Below are positions 8,558 to 16,471 of a stretch of DNA of 34,970 nucleotides, in pieces. Under the pieces are notes generated by a model, which saw only the letters and a program-made list of their open reading frames with translations, was not told where the DNA came from and did no database searches. Position numbers and translations under genes: made by a program. The stretch comes from JAWKTT01 sp041398965 (GTDB lineage: Bacteria > Planctomycetota > Planctomycetia > Planctomycetales > Planctomycetaceae), in contig JAWKTT010000045.1 of NCBI GenBank assembly GCA_041398965.1, forward strand, positions 1 to 34,970, given 5' to 3'. Every line of letters begins with the position of its first letter. Positions within the stretch are counted from its first letter, which is position 1.

Positions 8558-10282
8558 ATGAGGGACGAGGCCGATGAGTTTCCGTGGAATCACCAGGGGG
8601 GTGATGTCGCGCCGATTGGTCCACCAGATTCGAGCCTCTTCGACATTGCTCCCGAGGATGGCACGTGCTTGAATCAAGTGCTGGATTCGTTAGTCGTTAT
8701 GAACGACATGGAACTGGAAGGGGATGGCAGTGCGGGGCCGGTTGATGCGACGCTCACCCCACTGCAACAGGCTCAGGTCGACAAGTCGCGTTCAGAGGAC
8801 TTACTGAGCTGGAGTTTTCAGCAACTGCAGATTGACGGTGCTCCTCATGGGGAACTGCTCAAGTCGGAAATTCTGCGTCGGGTGACGAAAAGCGACGTCA
8901 TGCAACCGGGGACAGAGTGGCAGTCAACAGGCGATCCCCATGCTGCGATTGCGGCATTGCTTTCGGGGGAAAAGGTCGATGTCGCGGCGATGATGTCGCG
9001 GTCGCCGGTCTATGCGAAATGGCACGAGACTTCGTTGAACTCGCGGATGCAGTCGTTTGTGAAGCGTTTCTTCGACATGCCGGTCGTCGAGCGACAACGG
9101 GAGTGGGAGGCACTTCGTGTGCAAGCTCATGATCGTCCGCCGATACTGGAATGGCTGGGACAAATTCGCCCCGCACTGACCACCGTCACCACTCGGGTGA
9201 CTGACCCCGCCATTCTCTTGGCAAACCTCACCGACATCTACGAATTCTACCGGAAGCTCCCTTTAGCTTATGGGATTGAGAAGTCGCAGATGCGGCGAGC
9301 ATTGCAGCAACAAGTTCGCGACGCCCCCGAGACAAACGCCCGCGTTGCGTTGGCACTTCAAGAGGCTTGTCCAGAACTGGTCCAACTGAATCATGCGATT
9401 CACCTCGCCATTATCCACCAGAAATGGTCGAAAGTACCGAAGCCATTGAATTCGTATGTCGTCAAGCGGCGACGGAACAAAGCGTCTGGCGACGATTCAG
9501 ACGCTTGGGTCGTACTCCTGATCATTGTCGGTGGTGCAGTTGGCCTATTGTTAGGGTTGATGAGGGGTACGAAGAGTCCCCCTCGATATCAGCCAGCACC
9601 TTTTCAGGTCTCTCCCGAAAACCTCCCCTATAGCTTGCGTTATCCCTATCCCACGGAGACTCCAGAAGAGAAGCATCGATGGCGGCGCGTCGAGGAGAGT
9701 CGTCGGGCGATGATTGATGAGCTAACAGCTGAAGCCGGTACAAAGGCACTGGATGACGACCAACTGATTGTGGACGAAGAGGTTCTGAAAAAACGTCAAG
9801 AGGATCGTGAATACCTCATCGCCATGCTGCTGGATGAGTCGGTGGTCGGTAGTGTGAATCGCCAGTTGTGGAACTGGGTCACTGAGACGTTACGCACGAG
9901 AATCCCAGCCGGGGGGACTTCGGCAGGGTCAGCAGGAGCGGAGAGTCTGTGGCAGGTTGACGCGGAGTTCGTCTACGGTGGTGGTCGCAATTCGGATCGA
10001 TTTTTGTCTGTTCACGAGTTGCCGACCATCACAGAGCAAACACGCTGGCATGGTGGTGCTCCCGTACGACATTACCGATTTCGGGTGACGCTCCCTTGGA
10101 CCCGGGAGGACGATCGATCGAAGATTGTTCGGATCATGCTGAGGCAGATGTCGTTGCCGCAATCGCCACCCGAGCGCGAATCGCCCGCCGTGGAGGATGC
10201 TTCCGGTGCAACCGATGTTGAAGCGACGGACAGCCAGGATGGCGTGAATTCGACGATGCAAGAGCAGCAAGCTGAAGATTAA
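8558..10282 (+). CDS. Hypothetical single-pass membrane protein, 574 aa
   Basis: Not recognised. A soluble, largely helical N-terminal part of about 315 residues is followed by a basic stretch (VKRRRNK) and one strong membrane helix at about 316-337 (VVLLIIVGGAVGLLLGLM). A charged helical segment and a more strand-rich C-terminal domain follow, ending in an acidic tail. The basic residues before the helix favour a cytoplasmic N-terminal part. The ATG at 8558 follows GGGGGGAG at good spacing. The J-like gene starts 28 nt downstream on the same strand, which suggests one operon and a shared task, perhaps protein quality control at the membrane (inference). Confidence 0.78.
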   Translation: MRDEADEFPWNHQGGDVAPIGPPDSSLFDIAPEDGTCLNQVLDSLVVMNDMELEGDGSAGPVDATLTPLQQAQVDKSRSEDLLSWSFQQLQIDGAPHGELLKSEILRRVTKSDVMQPGTEWQSTGDPHAAIAALLSGEKVDVAAMMSRSPVYAKWHETSLNSRMQSFVKRFFDMPVVERQREWEALRVQAHDRPPILEWLGQIRPALTTVTTRVTDPAILLANLTDIYEFYRKLPLAYGIEKSQMRRALQQQVRDAPETNARVALALQEACPELVQLNHAIHLAIIHQKWSKVPKPLNSYVVKRRRNKASGDDSDAWVVLLIIVGGAVGLLLGLMRGTKSPPRYQPAPFQVSPENLPYSLRYPYPTETPEEKHRWRRVEESRRAMIDELTAEAGTKALDDDQLIVDEEVLKKRQEDREYLIAMLLDESVVGSVNRQLWNWVTETLRTRIPAGGTSAGSAGAESLWQVDAEFVYGGGRNSDRFLSVHELPTITEQTRWHGGAPVRHYRFRVTLPWTREDDRSKIVRIMLRQMSLPQSPPERESPAVEDASGATDVEATDSQDGVNSTMQEQQAED

Positions 10283-10310
10283 GGACATCACTGGCAACGG
10301 AGCGAGCGGG

Positions 10311-11807
10311 ATGGAAGCAGAGCATTTGAGTGATGACTGTCGACAGTGGCCGAGTGATCCGTATGCAGTCCTCGGGGTCGCACGGGGGGCCGACTTGCGG
10401 ACCATTAGGTTGGCGTACTCATCGCTGATTAAACGGTTTAAGCCGGAACATCATCCGGTCGAGTTTGAAAAGATTCGGCTCGCCTATGAGGATGTTCAGC
10501 GAATCGTTCAGATGTTTGGCGAGTCGGAAATTGTCGAGTCATCGGGGACTTCCGACGCCGACTTCGATCCGCAGTCGCCGGACTCGACAACCGTGGCGTC
10601 GCCGAGTGAAACGGTCGACGAGATTGAGGCTGTCTGGAAGGGAGCACTCGAGGGAGACCGTCTGACGGCTTGGCGACGCCTGAGTGAGCTGGCCCAGCAG
10701 CGACCACGAGACGCCGTCGTTGTCGAAAGGATGTTCTGGCTGCTGAAGGTCGACCCGGAAATGAGTGTCGAGCAAACGCCCGCCTCGCTACTGATCGACT
10801 TTCTCGAGAGGCAGCGTCTGTTTTGTTCCATCGATAGTTTGCTGCAAGAGGAGCTACGTTTTGTCCCAGAGGTGACATTGACGGAGCAGTTCACCGATTT
10901 CATCAGAAGTCATCGCGATGCTTTTCGCGTCGAAACGCTGCTTGATGTTCGCTGGCGACATGCCGTCGATGAGTCGATGTGGAACGTCGTTCTTGAAGAT
11001 TTAATCCATCTCGAACGTCAGTGGCAAATCGACGACCGACCGCTGCTGCTCAGACTCTTGCGACGGGGAGTGGAGGTCTCGATCTGGGACAGTATTAGCA
11101 CGGCCGAGGCGGTGATCAAGCATTGCCGTGAGCGTCTCCAAGCCTGCGACGACCTACAACTCGCACACGACACCGAGTTTGAACGGGTCGAGATGCTGGA
11201 GACGTGCGTTGAGCAGCTTGGTGCGTTCAATCGCGAGACCCCCGGTTTCGAACAGGTCATTGCACCGGTGCGGGACGTGTTGCGTCTTCATCTGATTTAC
11301 GGCAGTGCTCGATCGAAACCGGCCCTCATCTCGCTCGTCTCAAGAAATACGACGGCTGAGGAGATTGTGTTTGACGAGGAAACTGTCGAACTCTTCAACA
11401 TGAATGCCGGCGTCGCAATGCAATTGCTGCTGGAAGTGACACTTGATGTCGGAACACACGACATGATGTACTCCCCGCTACCGTACGCGGAGATCGATCA
11501 AATCATTCGCCTTCACCCGATGTTCGAGCAACAGATGGAATCGTTTGTCACACTAATTAATTCGGGTCAAGAACCATTTTTCATCACCGCTTCGCAGCTT
11601 CACGTCATGGTTCTTGCGATCTGTATTTCTGAGAGACTCCCGTTTCATGCGGTGGTCCAGGGACTCTCTCGCGTGGCGGAAGCGATTGGCCCCGAAGTTC
11701 AAGAGGCACTGGACAGGATTCGCCACTACGACTTTGGTGCCCATGCCTACATCAACGCCAAGCACATCTTCTGGCAAAGTGTCAAAGACAGCGTTGCAGA
11801 GGATTGA
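10311..11807 (+). CDS. J-domain-like protein lacking the HPD motif, 498 aa
   Basis: Residues about 15-66 have the helical layout of a J domain: DPYAVLGVARGADLRTIRLA, then a loop, then FEKIRLAYEDVQ. The HPD tripeptide that stimulates Hsp70 ATPase activity is replaced by KPE (residues 44-46, in RFKPEHHP). The rest (about 100-498) is helical, without membrane segments or zinc fingers, and may be a scaffold. The J region is at the N-terminus, and the gene directly follows the 574-aa membrane protein gene. It probably binds a partner through the J-like fold without activating DnaK in the normal way (inference). The downstream gene is convergent, only 58 nt away. Confidence 0.78.
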   Translation: MEAEHLSDDCRQWPSDPYAVLGVARGADLRTIRLAYSSLIKRFKPEHHPVEFEKIRLAYEDVQRIVQMFGESEIVESSGTSDADFDPQSPDSTTVASPSETVDEIEAVWKGALEGDRLTAWRRLSELAQQRPRDAVVVERMFWLLKVDPEMSVEQTPASLLIDFLERQRLFCSIDSLLQEELRFVPEVTLTEQFTDFIRSHRDAFRVETLLDVRWRHAVDESMWNVVLEDLIHLERQWQIDDRPLLLRLLRRGVEVSIWDSISTAEAVIKHCRERLQACDDLQLAHDTEFERVEMLETCVEQLGAFNRETPGFEQVIAPVRDVLRLHLIYGSARSKPALISLVSRNTTAEEIVFDEETVELFNMNAGVAMQLLLEVTLDVGTHDMMYSPLPYAEIDQIIRLHPMFEQQMESFVTLINSGQEPFFITASQLHVMVLAICISERLPFHAVVQGLSRVAEAIGPEVQEALDRIRHYDFGAHAYINAKHIFWQSVKDSVAED

Positions 11808-11865
11808 TGGCTCGTCCGATTTCGCCACACATCAAATTGTGTTGCGAAATCGTGTTGCTGGGCGA

Positions 11866-13971
11866 TTACTGCACGGCGTGGGAGGAGGGGGCGGAGACGA
11901 AGGTTTCCATTGTCTCGGCGGAGAGGAACAGGTAAAGGCGGCCCTGGAACCACGAGGCATGGTCCAGGCTCCCTTCTATCTCCTGGCCGGTCAGCTGATA
12001 ATGGACGACATCGTGACCACTGGCGGCCGGGGTGTACTTCTCCGGCGCCGCTTCCAAGTGGGCCAGCGCTTCGGCAGAACTCGTGAAGTACCGCTTCCCA
12101 TCGATCACAGTGCTGAAGTCCGGGAGGGCATCTTTGAGGTCTCTTTCGTCACGCAGTACGACGGGGCAGAAGCCCTTGAGTCCGACCTTCCCTTTACGGG
12201 CCGCAATTCGGGCAAGCTTAGACTGGACTTCATCCGGACTTGGAGCCGCTGGGACTTCGATCTGCCTTGCGGTCTGTGGCGGAGTCAAGCTCGGCGGAGC
12301 CTCATTCGACGGCAACGTCAAAGGAAGTTGTGCCCGACCGACCGGTTCCATGTCGGGATTGGTTTCACGGCTTTCGCTCGGTCCTCCGAATGATGGTCCC
12401 CCTGTGACACTGTCGGATATTTCGGCTGCCGGAGACTCGGTCGGAATCGAAGGAAGGTCTGCAGGGTCGAATGTCGGTTCCATCGGCGTCGACTCGATCG
12501 AGTCTTCAATTCCCAGCGAGGGAAGTTCGGTCTCGGGGAAGTCGGTCGTCTCCTCAATCCCGCCGAGTCCGGGAGCGGGGACGAGCGGTTGGCGAACGCT
12601 GTCCGTTGTTGGCGGAAGCTCGTTCTCCGGAATCAGGTCGCTCGGCAAGTCTGAGGATGGCAACTGGGGCCGACTGAATCCGTCCAATGGGGGCGGGGCC
12701 GGTACTGACGTTTCGGGTGTTGGGAGTGTGCGAGTTCGAGTTTGCGATACCGATGTGGGACGGGCCTCAAGCTTCAAGCCAGTGAAGGGGTCTTCAAAGG
12801 TCTCTTCCTCGATCTCTGGAACTCCCGCTTCTGGTGATGGAACGGTCTCCGTGATGGCGGGGGGCGAGGTCGACTCGGCAGTGGTCTCGGGGCGAACCGC
12901 CGGGGTTGATTCGGCTGTGCTCGAAGGACGACCGCTGGAATTTCGAGGGAGATCATCCATCGAGAGGTCGAGCAGCGGATCAAGTTCGCGAGGCTGTGCG
13001 GCGGGAGTCGTTGTTTGGGTTTGTTGTTGATTTCGCTCCTGAGTTGGATTGGCGACATCGTCCGGGAAGAAGAAGTCGTGTTCGGAAGGGTTCGCGATGG
13101 CAGGTGGGTTCGTGGCGACAGGTTCTGTCAATCCATCCCAAGGAGCTTCAGCTGTCTGAGGCGGCCCTGGAAGGGGGCGACCAACCGCAGCAGGTTGAGT
13201 CGGACCTTCATTCCATCCGGTATTCAGGTCGCCATCACCGGGACGAATTGCGCTCCCGGCGACTCGGTCGGCTGTCTGATCGTCGAAGACGAAGACGGGG
13301 TCTTGTGAAGGGACTTCCGAAATCTGACCATGCTGCACTCCCTGCTGACGGCGACCTCGACCGGCGGCAGCAGTTTGCTGTGCCTGTTGTTGTGCCTGGG
13401 CTTGCCGAGGTCGTTGTTGGAACTGCCCGTTCTGAGGCTGAGGAGTCCCTTCCGGTGTCGCCGGGGCGACGAGTTCCTTGTATTGTGGCATCCCGGCTGG
13501 CTGCACGGGGAGTTGTTGCGGTTGACCGGTTCTGGGTCGATAGGGGTTCGGCTCCTGAGGAGGCTCGGTCGGAGCACTCGGGCTGCGTCGGAACTTGGCG
13601 AGAATCTTACTGAAGGTGCTCGGCTCTCCCCCGTCTGAACTGGCAACAGGGGTGACGAAGCCTTCGTCGACAACATCGATGAGTTGACTCTGACTCGCTG
13701 AAGATGGCATCGCTTGTTGCTGCGAAGGGAGCAGCATCTTTGGAGCCCGTTTGCCGTCGCGGGCATACAGTTCATCAAGATGCTTCTGAATATCGCTCTT
13801 CGGCATCGAGGCGCTGGCCGGGGTTGCCGTTGCCGCATAGGCGACGTTACGGCCCGACTGTCCAAAACTGTTGAACAGGTTGGGCCACAAGAGAGGTGCT
13901 CCCAAGAGAACCCCCCCCGCCGAAAGACAGGCGAGTCGTCGAACGAATGTGCGTTTTGGTGTGTGTGCCAT
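11866..13971 (-). CDS. Exported Pro/Ser/Thr-rich protein with C-terminal YHS-like modules
   Basis: The 701-aa product starts with a basic, hydrophobic export segment (KRTFVRRLACLSAGGVLLGA) and continues into about 550 residues of low-complexity Pro, Ser, Thr, Gln and Glu. The C-terminal ~115 residues are ordered and resemble tandem YHS-like units. The first reads GFCPVVLRDERDL, then DGKRYFTSSAEALAHLEAAP with a KYTPA turn. The second reads SLDHASWFQGRLYLFLSAET. YHS modules are linked with metal or redox proteins, but only one Cys is kept, so metal binding is doubtful. The ATG at 13971 is chosen because GGGGGA lies about 8 nt upstream; an upstream in-frame ATG at 14010 would add 13 residues. 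Probably periplasmic or surface associated. Confidence 0.82.
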   Translation of the reverse strand: MAHTPKRTFVRRLACLSAGGVLLGAPLLWPNLFNSFGQSGRNVAYAATATPASASMPKSDIQKHLDELYARDGKRAPKMLLPSQQQAMPSSASQSQLIDVVDEGFVTPVASSDGGEPSTFSKILAKFRRSPSAPTEPPQEPNPYRPRTGQPQQLPVQPAGMPQYKELVAPATPEGTPQPQNGQFQQRPRQAQAQQQAQQTAAAGRGRRQQGVQHGQISEVPSQDPVFVFDDQTADRVAGSAIRPGDGDLNTGWNEGPTQPAAVGRPLPGPPQTAEAPWDGLTEPVATNPPAIANPSEHDFFFPDDVANPTQERNQQQTQTTTPAAQPRELDPLLDLSMDDLPRNSSGRPSSTAESTPAVRPETTAESTSPPAITETVPSPEAGVPEIEEETFEDPFTGLKLEARPTSVSQTRTRTLPTPETSVPAPPPLDGFSRPQLPSSDLPSDLIPENELPPTTDSVRQPLVPAPGLGGIEETTDFPETELPSLGIEDSIESTPMEPTFDPADLPSIPTESPAAEISDSVTGGPSFGGPSESRETNPDMEPVGRAQLPLTLPSNEAPPSLTPPQTARQIEVPAAPSPDEVQSKLARIAARKGKVGLKGFCPVVLRDERDLKDALPDFSTVIDGKRYFTSSAEALAHLEAAPEKYTPAASGHDVVHYQLTGQEIEGSLDHASWFQGRLYLFLSAETMETFVSAPSSHAVQ

Positions 13972-14350
13972 GACTATTTCCCCCGACCCGATCTTGAGTG
14001 TATCCCGCATGCCCCGTGTCCCCTTCGGAGACTGGGCAGACCTCTCCGGATATATCGGTCAGAGCACTTTCGAAAGCTGAAGCGGATCGCCCCCGAACAA
14101 TCGAAAAAAAAGTTACAGCGGGAATTCTCGGAGTATGTTCACCACACCACCCATTTTGACACCTGTTCATTTTCCCACAAAGACGGCCCGTCACAATTCT
14201 GCCATAGCGGTTGGATGAACCACTCTCCCTCTCCCCCCACTGTCGACCCCACGATTTTGCAGGGCTTCCCAGTGGGGAAGAGGGCCGGGGTGAGGGGAAT
14301 TTCGGTTAGAGTCTTGCTTTGTAACATCGACACGCCGTGAGCGCCTGTTT

Positions 14351-14400
14351 GTCGCCTTTCGCTCCGCGAAAGCAGCGCCCCTTTCGCGGAGCGAAAGGGG
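14351..14400. repeat. Palindromic repeat, copy 1 (CTTTCGC/GCGAAAG family)
   Basis: Two 18-bp arms, 14355-14372 and 14381-14398, are perfect reverse complements around an 8-nt loop. Each arm is itself a smaller palindrome (CTTTCGC-TCC-GCGAAAG). The left arm, with its GTCGC extension, recurs at 16263. This is REP-like in size and placement. It lies downstream of the barrel gene. Confidence 0.88.
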
Positions 14401-14464
14401 ACTTTGATTGCGGCCACAAGCTGCGTGAGGTATCCACTTCGCAAGACGACCGCATGAGCGTCCG

Positions 14465-14542
14465 CCGTTGCCCCCTCATCCCAACCTTCTCCCCCGTTGG
14501 GACGCTGGTTGACGTAGCACGTCGATCACGGGGGAGAAGGAG
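14465..14542 (+). repeat. C-rich interspersed repeat, plus-oriented copy
   Basis: A block of about 78 bp runs from CCGTTGCCCCCTCATCCCAA through CTTCTCCCCC to GGGGGAGAAGGAG. Its ends can pair (CCTTCTCCCCC with GGGGGAGAAGG). A close copy lies in reverse orientation at 34790-34868, with only a handful of mismatches and a one-base indel. Confidence 0.85.
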
Positions 14543-14633
14543 CGTTGCGTTGGCACCGCCTCCGTGTTTGATGTGCCGTCATCACTGTGCCGAGCAGTCT
14601 TGTGTCAGCCACTGGAATTCGCCTGGGGCGGAC

Positions 14634-16109
14634 TTACAGCGTCAACACCAACCCAAAGATGAGGCTGTTCTGGCGGACGCTTTGATCGCTGACCGTCGTG
14701 ATCCCCAGCAATGGGGCAAAGCCCATGCTGCGGACGTACTCGAAGGTGAGTTGCGAACTGGGGGACAGTGTCCATGCCGCCCCGGCCACGAACTGACGGT
14801 TCGACTGGAACTCGGTTCCGCGAGCCCCTTGCACCCCTTCCCCATAGCTGAGCGACAACCACAGGGGGAGGTTGATCGTGTTGGCATCGTAGGCCATTTC
14901 GGCATGCCAGGCTGAGACCTCATGACCGGTCACCGGCCAGGGGTTGACCGTCGTGATGAACTCGCCGTTGAAGTGCATCGGCCCCCATTGCATGTGCGTG
15001 TTGACATCCCAGGCCGAGTTGAGTGGGCCAGTTACTCCGGGGTCGAGATGCTCAGCCGTCTGGCCGTCGTAGATCGTTCCGTGCAGGTAACCTGCCCCGA
15101 CCGACCACGAGAAGTCTTCACCGCGATTCCAGGTGTAGATTCCATTCACGGCAAAGTTGTTGACATGTCCCTTCTGACTGGAATCGACGACCCGAATTCC
15201 TCGCAGTCCGTTGATTCCTGTGACAGTGAAGTTGAACCCGTTTGCCGCGTAACCGATCCCCCCTTGCTCTGCCAGTGGGGCAAAGTAGTGCCACACAACC
15301 GACTGCGTGAACGGGCTCAGCGTCCCCATGTCGCCGAAGGAGACATTTTTCTTACCCAGGAACATGTAGAACGGCGTGACATCGAGATTGCCGAAGACGA
15401 CGTACGCCTGTCGAACCTGAAAGCTCCCCTGCTTAAAACTCGAAAAAGAGAAGACATCCGAGAAGAGCGTTTCAAAGTAACCAGTGGCCCACGGAGTGAA
15501 GTTCAGGATGCCGGCCTGATTCGCTTGCAGGATGCGTAAGTCCGTCGCCGAATGGCCGGCGAAGTCGGTCGGGAATCGTCCGAGATAGGGGAAGTGGTCG
15601 GCCGTGTTCGTGCGGGCGACCATCGCCGACATCCGGAATTGTGCCCCGAGGGCGACCGAAGGATAAGCATCGCCAGAGGGCTGATTCTCCAGCAGAATCA
15701 GTTGTTTGTCCCCTTGTCGATTTTGGAAATCGAGCATCGGGCGTGTGGTCTCGGGTTCGAGGCGGATGACCGAGCTGATCGGTCGATTCCATCCGCTGGC
15801 CCGGTTCATCCCCGCTTCACTCCACGAATCTTGTGGGGGGGCGGAGTGCCATGACGGGGTGTTTTCGTAATAGGTTTCTCCCATCGCCGCGTTCCCGTAC
15901 TGCGGGGCGCCTGGATTGACAGCGGGGTTGTATCCAGAAGTTGCGTTGTATCCCCCGTACGACATCGCAGAGACGCTATGTCCCGACGTTTGTCCATCAC
16001 GATAGGACCCATACGGTGACTGACACTCGCCACGGATGGTCATTCCGAGCAGCGCGAACAGACAACACGTCAGCAGACGTGCAGCACGGAATTGACGAAA
16101 CGACGACAT
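14634..16109 (-). CDS. Outer-membrane beta-barrel protein (porin-like)
   Basis: The 491-aa product has a signal peptide (about residues 1-29), then a Tyr/Gly/Asn/Ser-rich linker of about 100 residues. The rest is alternating amphipathic strands with aromatic girdle residues to the end, typical of an outer-membrane barrel. The conserved-looking core includes RQAYVVFGNLDVTPFYMFLG and SFGDMGTLSPFT. This resembles DUF3573/LbtU-type porins, but I am not certain of the family. The last residue is Leu rather than the common Phe. The ATG at 16109 follows GGGGGGGAG at good spacing. The gene is monocistronic and bracketed by palindromic repeats on both sides. It probably serves uptake of a small solute across the planctomycete outer membrane (inference). 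Confidence 0.8.
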   Translation of the reverse strand: MSSFRQFRAARLLTCCLFALLGMTIRGECQSPYGSYRDGQTSGHSVSAMSYGGYNATSGYNPAVNPGAPQYGNAAMGETYYENTPSWHSAPPQDSWSEAGMNRASGWNRPISSVIRLEPETTRPMLDFQNRQGDKQLILLENQPSGDAYPSVALGAQFRMSAMVARTNTADHFPYLGRFPTDFAGHSATDLRILQANQAGILNFTPWATGYFETLFSDVFSFSSFKQGSFQVRQAYVVFGNLDVTPFYMFLGKKNVSFGDMGTLSPFTQSVVWHYFAPLAEQGGIGYAANGFNFTVTGINGLRGIRVVDSSQKGHVNNFAVNGIYTWNRGEDFSWSVGAGYLHGTIYDGQTAEHLDPGVTGPLNSAWDVNTHMQWGPMHFNGEFITTVNPWPVTGHEVSAWHAEMAYDANTINLPLWLSLSYGEGVQGARGTEFQSNRQFVAGAAWTLSPSSQLTFEYVRSMGFAPLLGITTVSDQSVRQNSLIFGLVLTL

Positions 16110-16192
16110 GACTCCCCCCCAAGCTCACCCAGAGTTTTCGGCAATATCTGCGCAGGGCGAACCAATGCAGTTAGCACACTCGGTGACTGGTT

Positions 16193-16211
16193 CTATCGAA
16201 TAAAGCGATAG
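16193..16211. promoter_or_regulatory. Short inverted repeat upstream of the barrel gene
   Basis: CTATCG and CGATAG flank a 7-nt spacer about 85 nt upstream of the barrel gene start. It could be an operator half-site pair or mere chance. The rest of 16110-16471 holds the long palindrome at 16263 and no supported gene. Confidence 0.2.
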
Positions 16212-16262
16212 CAACACTTGAGCCTAACATCCCGTTGACAACGACCGAGTGTCGCCTTGAGT

Positions 16263-16368
16263 GTCGCCTTTCGCTCCGCGAAAGGTACGATCACCGCGTC
16301 CCTTCGTTCCGAGAACGATGTGATCACCTCGCCCTTTCACGGTGACCTTTCGCGGAGCGAAAGGCGAC
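16263..16368. repeat. Palindromic repeat, copy 2, long-loop form
   Basis: Arms of 23 bp (16263-16285 and 16346-16368) are perfect reverse complements, starting GTCGCCTTTCGCTCCGCG. They enclose 60 nt. The first 22 nt of the left arm match 14351-14372 exactly. The 60-nt centre has weaker complementarity of its own (GATCAC/GTGATC). This copy lies upstream of the barrel gene and downstream of the aldehyde dehydrogenase homologue, so the two copies bracket the barrel gene. Confidence 0.9.
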
Positions 16369-16471
16369 AATGACTTTCAGGACGATCGGCGATCCAAAGG
16401 CCATGGGCTCCCCGACACACCGAGCAGTTCGTCGGCATGGCGGGGGTGACACGTCCTGTTCGTCGAACCCG

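Larger units (their letters stand above)
13972..14633. other. Intergenic region rich in palindromic repeats
   Basis: No gene is supported in 662 bases between two minus-strand genes. It holds three repeat types. A block near 14224-14300 ends in GGGCCGGGGTGAGGGGAA, whose reverse complement resembles 34921-34942. The other two are the TTTCGCTCCGCGAAAG-type palindrome and the C-rich CTTCTCCCCC block, listed separately. Confidence 0.6.

Noticed and set aside
12032..13030. A 332-codon plus-strand frame, Ser/Gly/Val-rich
   Set aside because: Antisense shadow of the Pro/Ser/Thr-rich exported protein; its composition follows from that low-complexity region.
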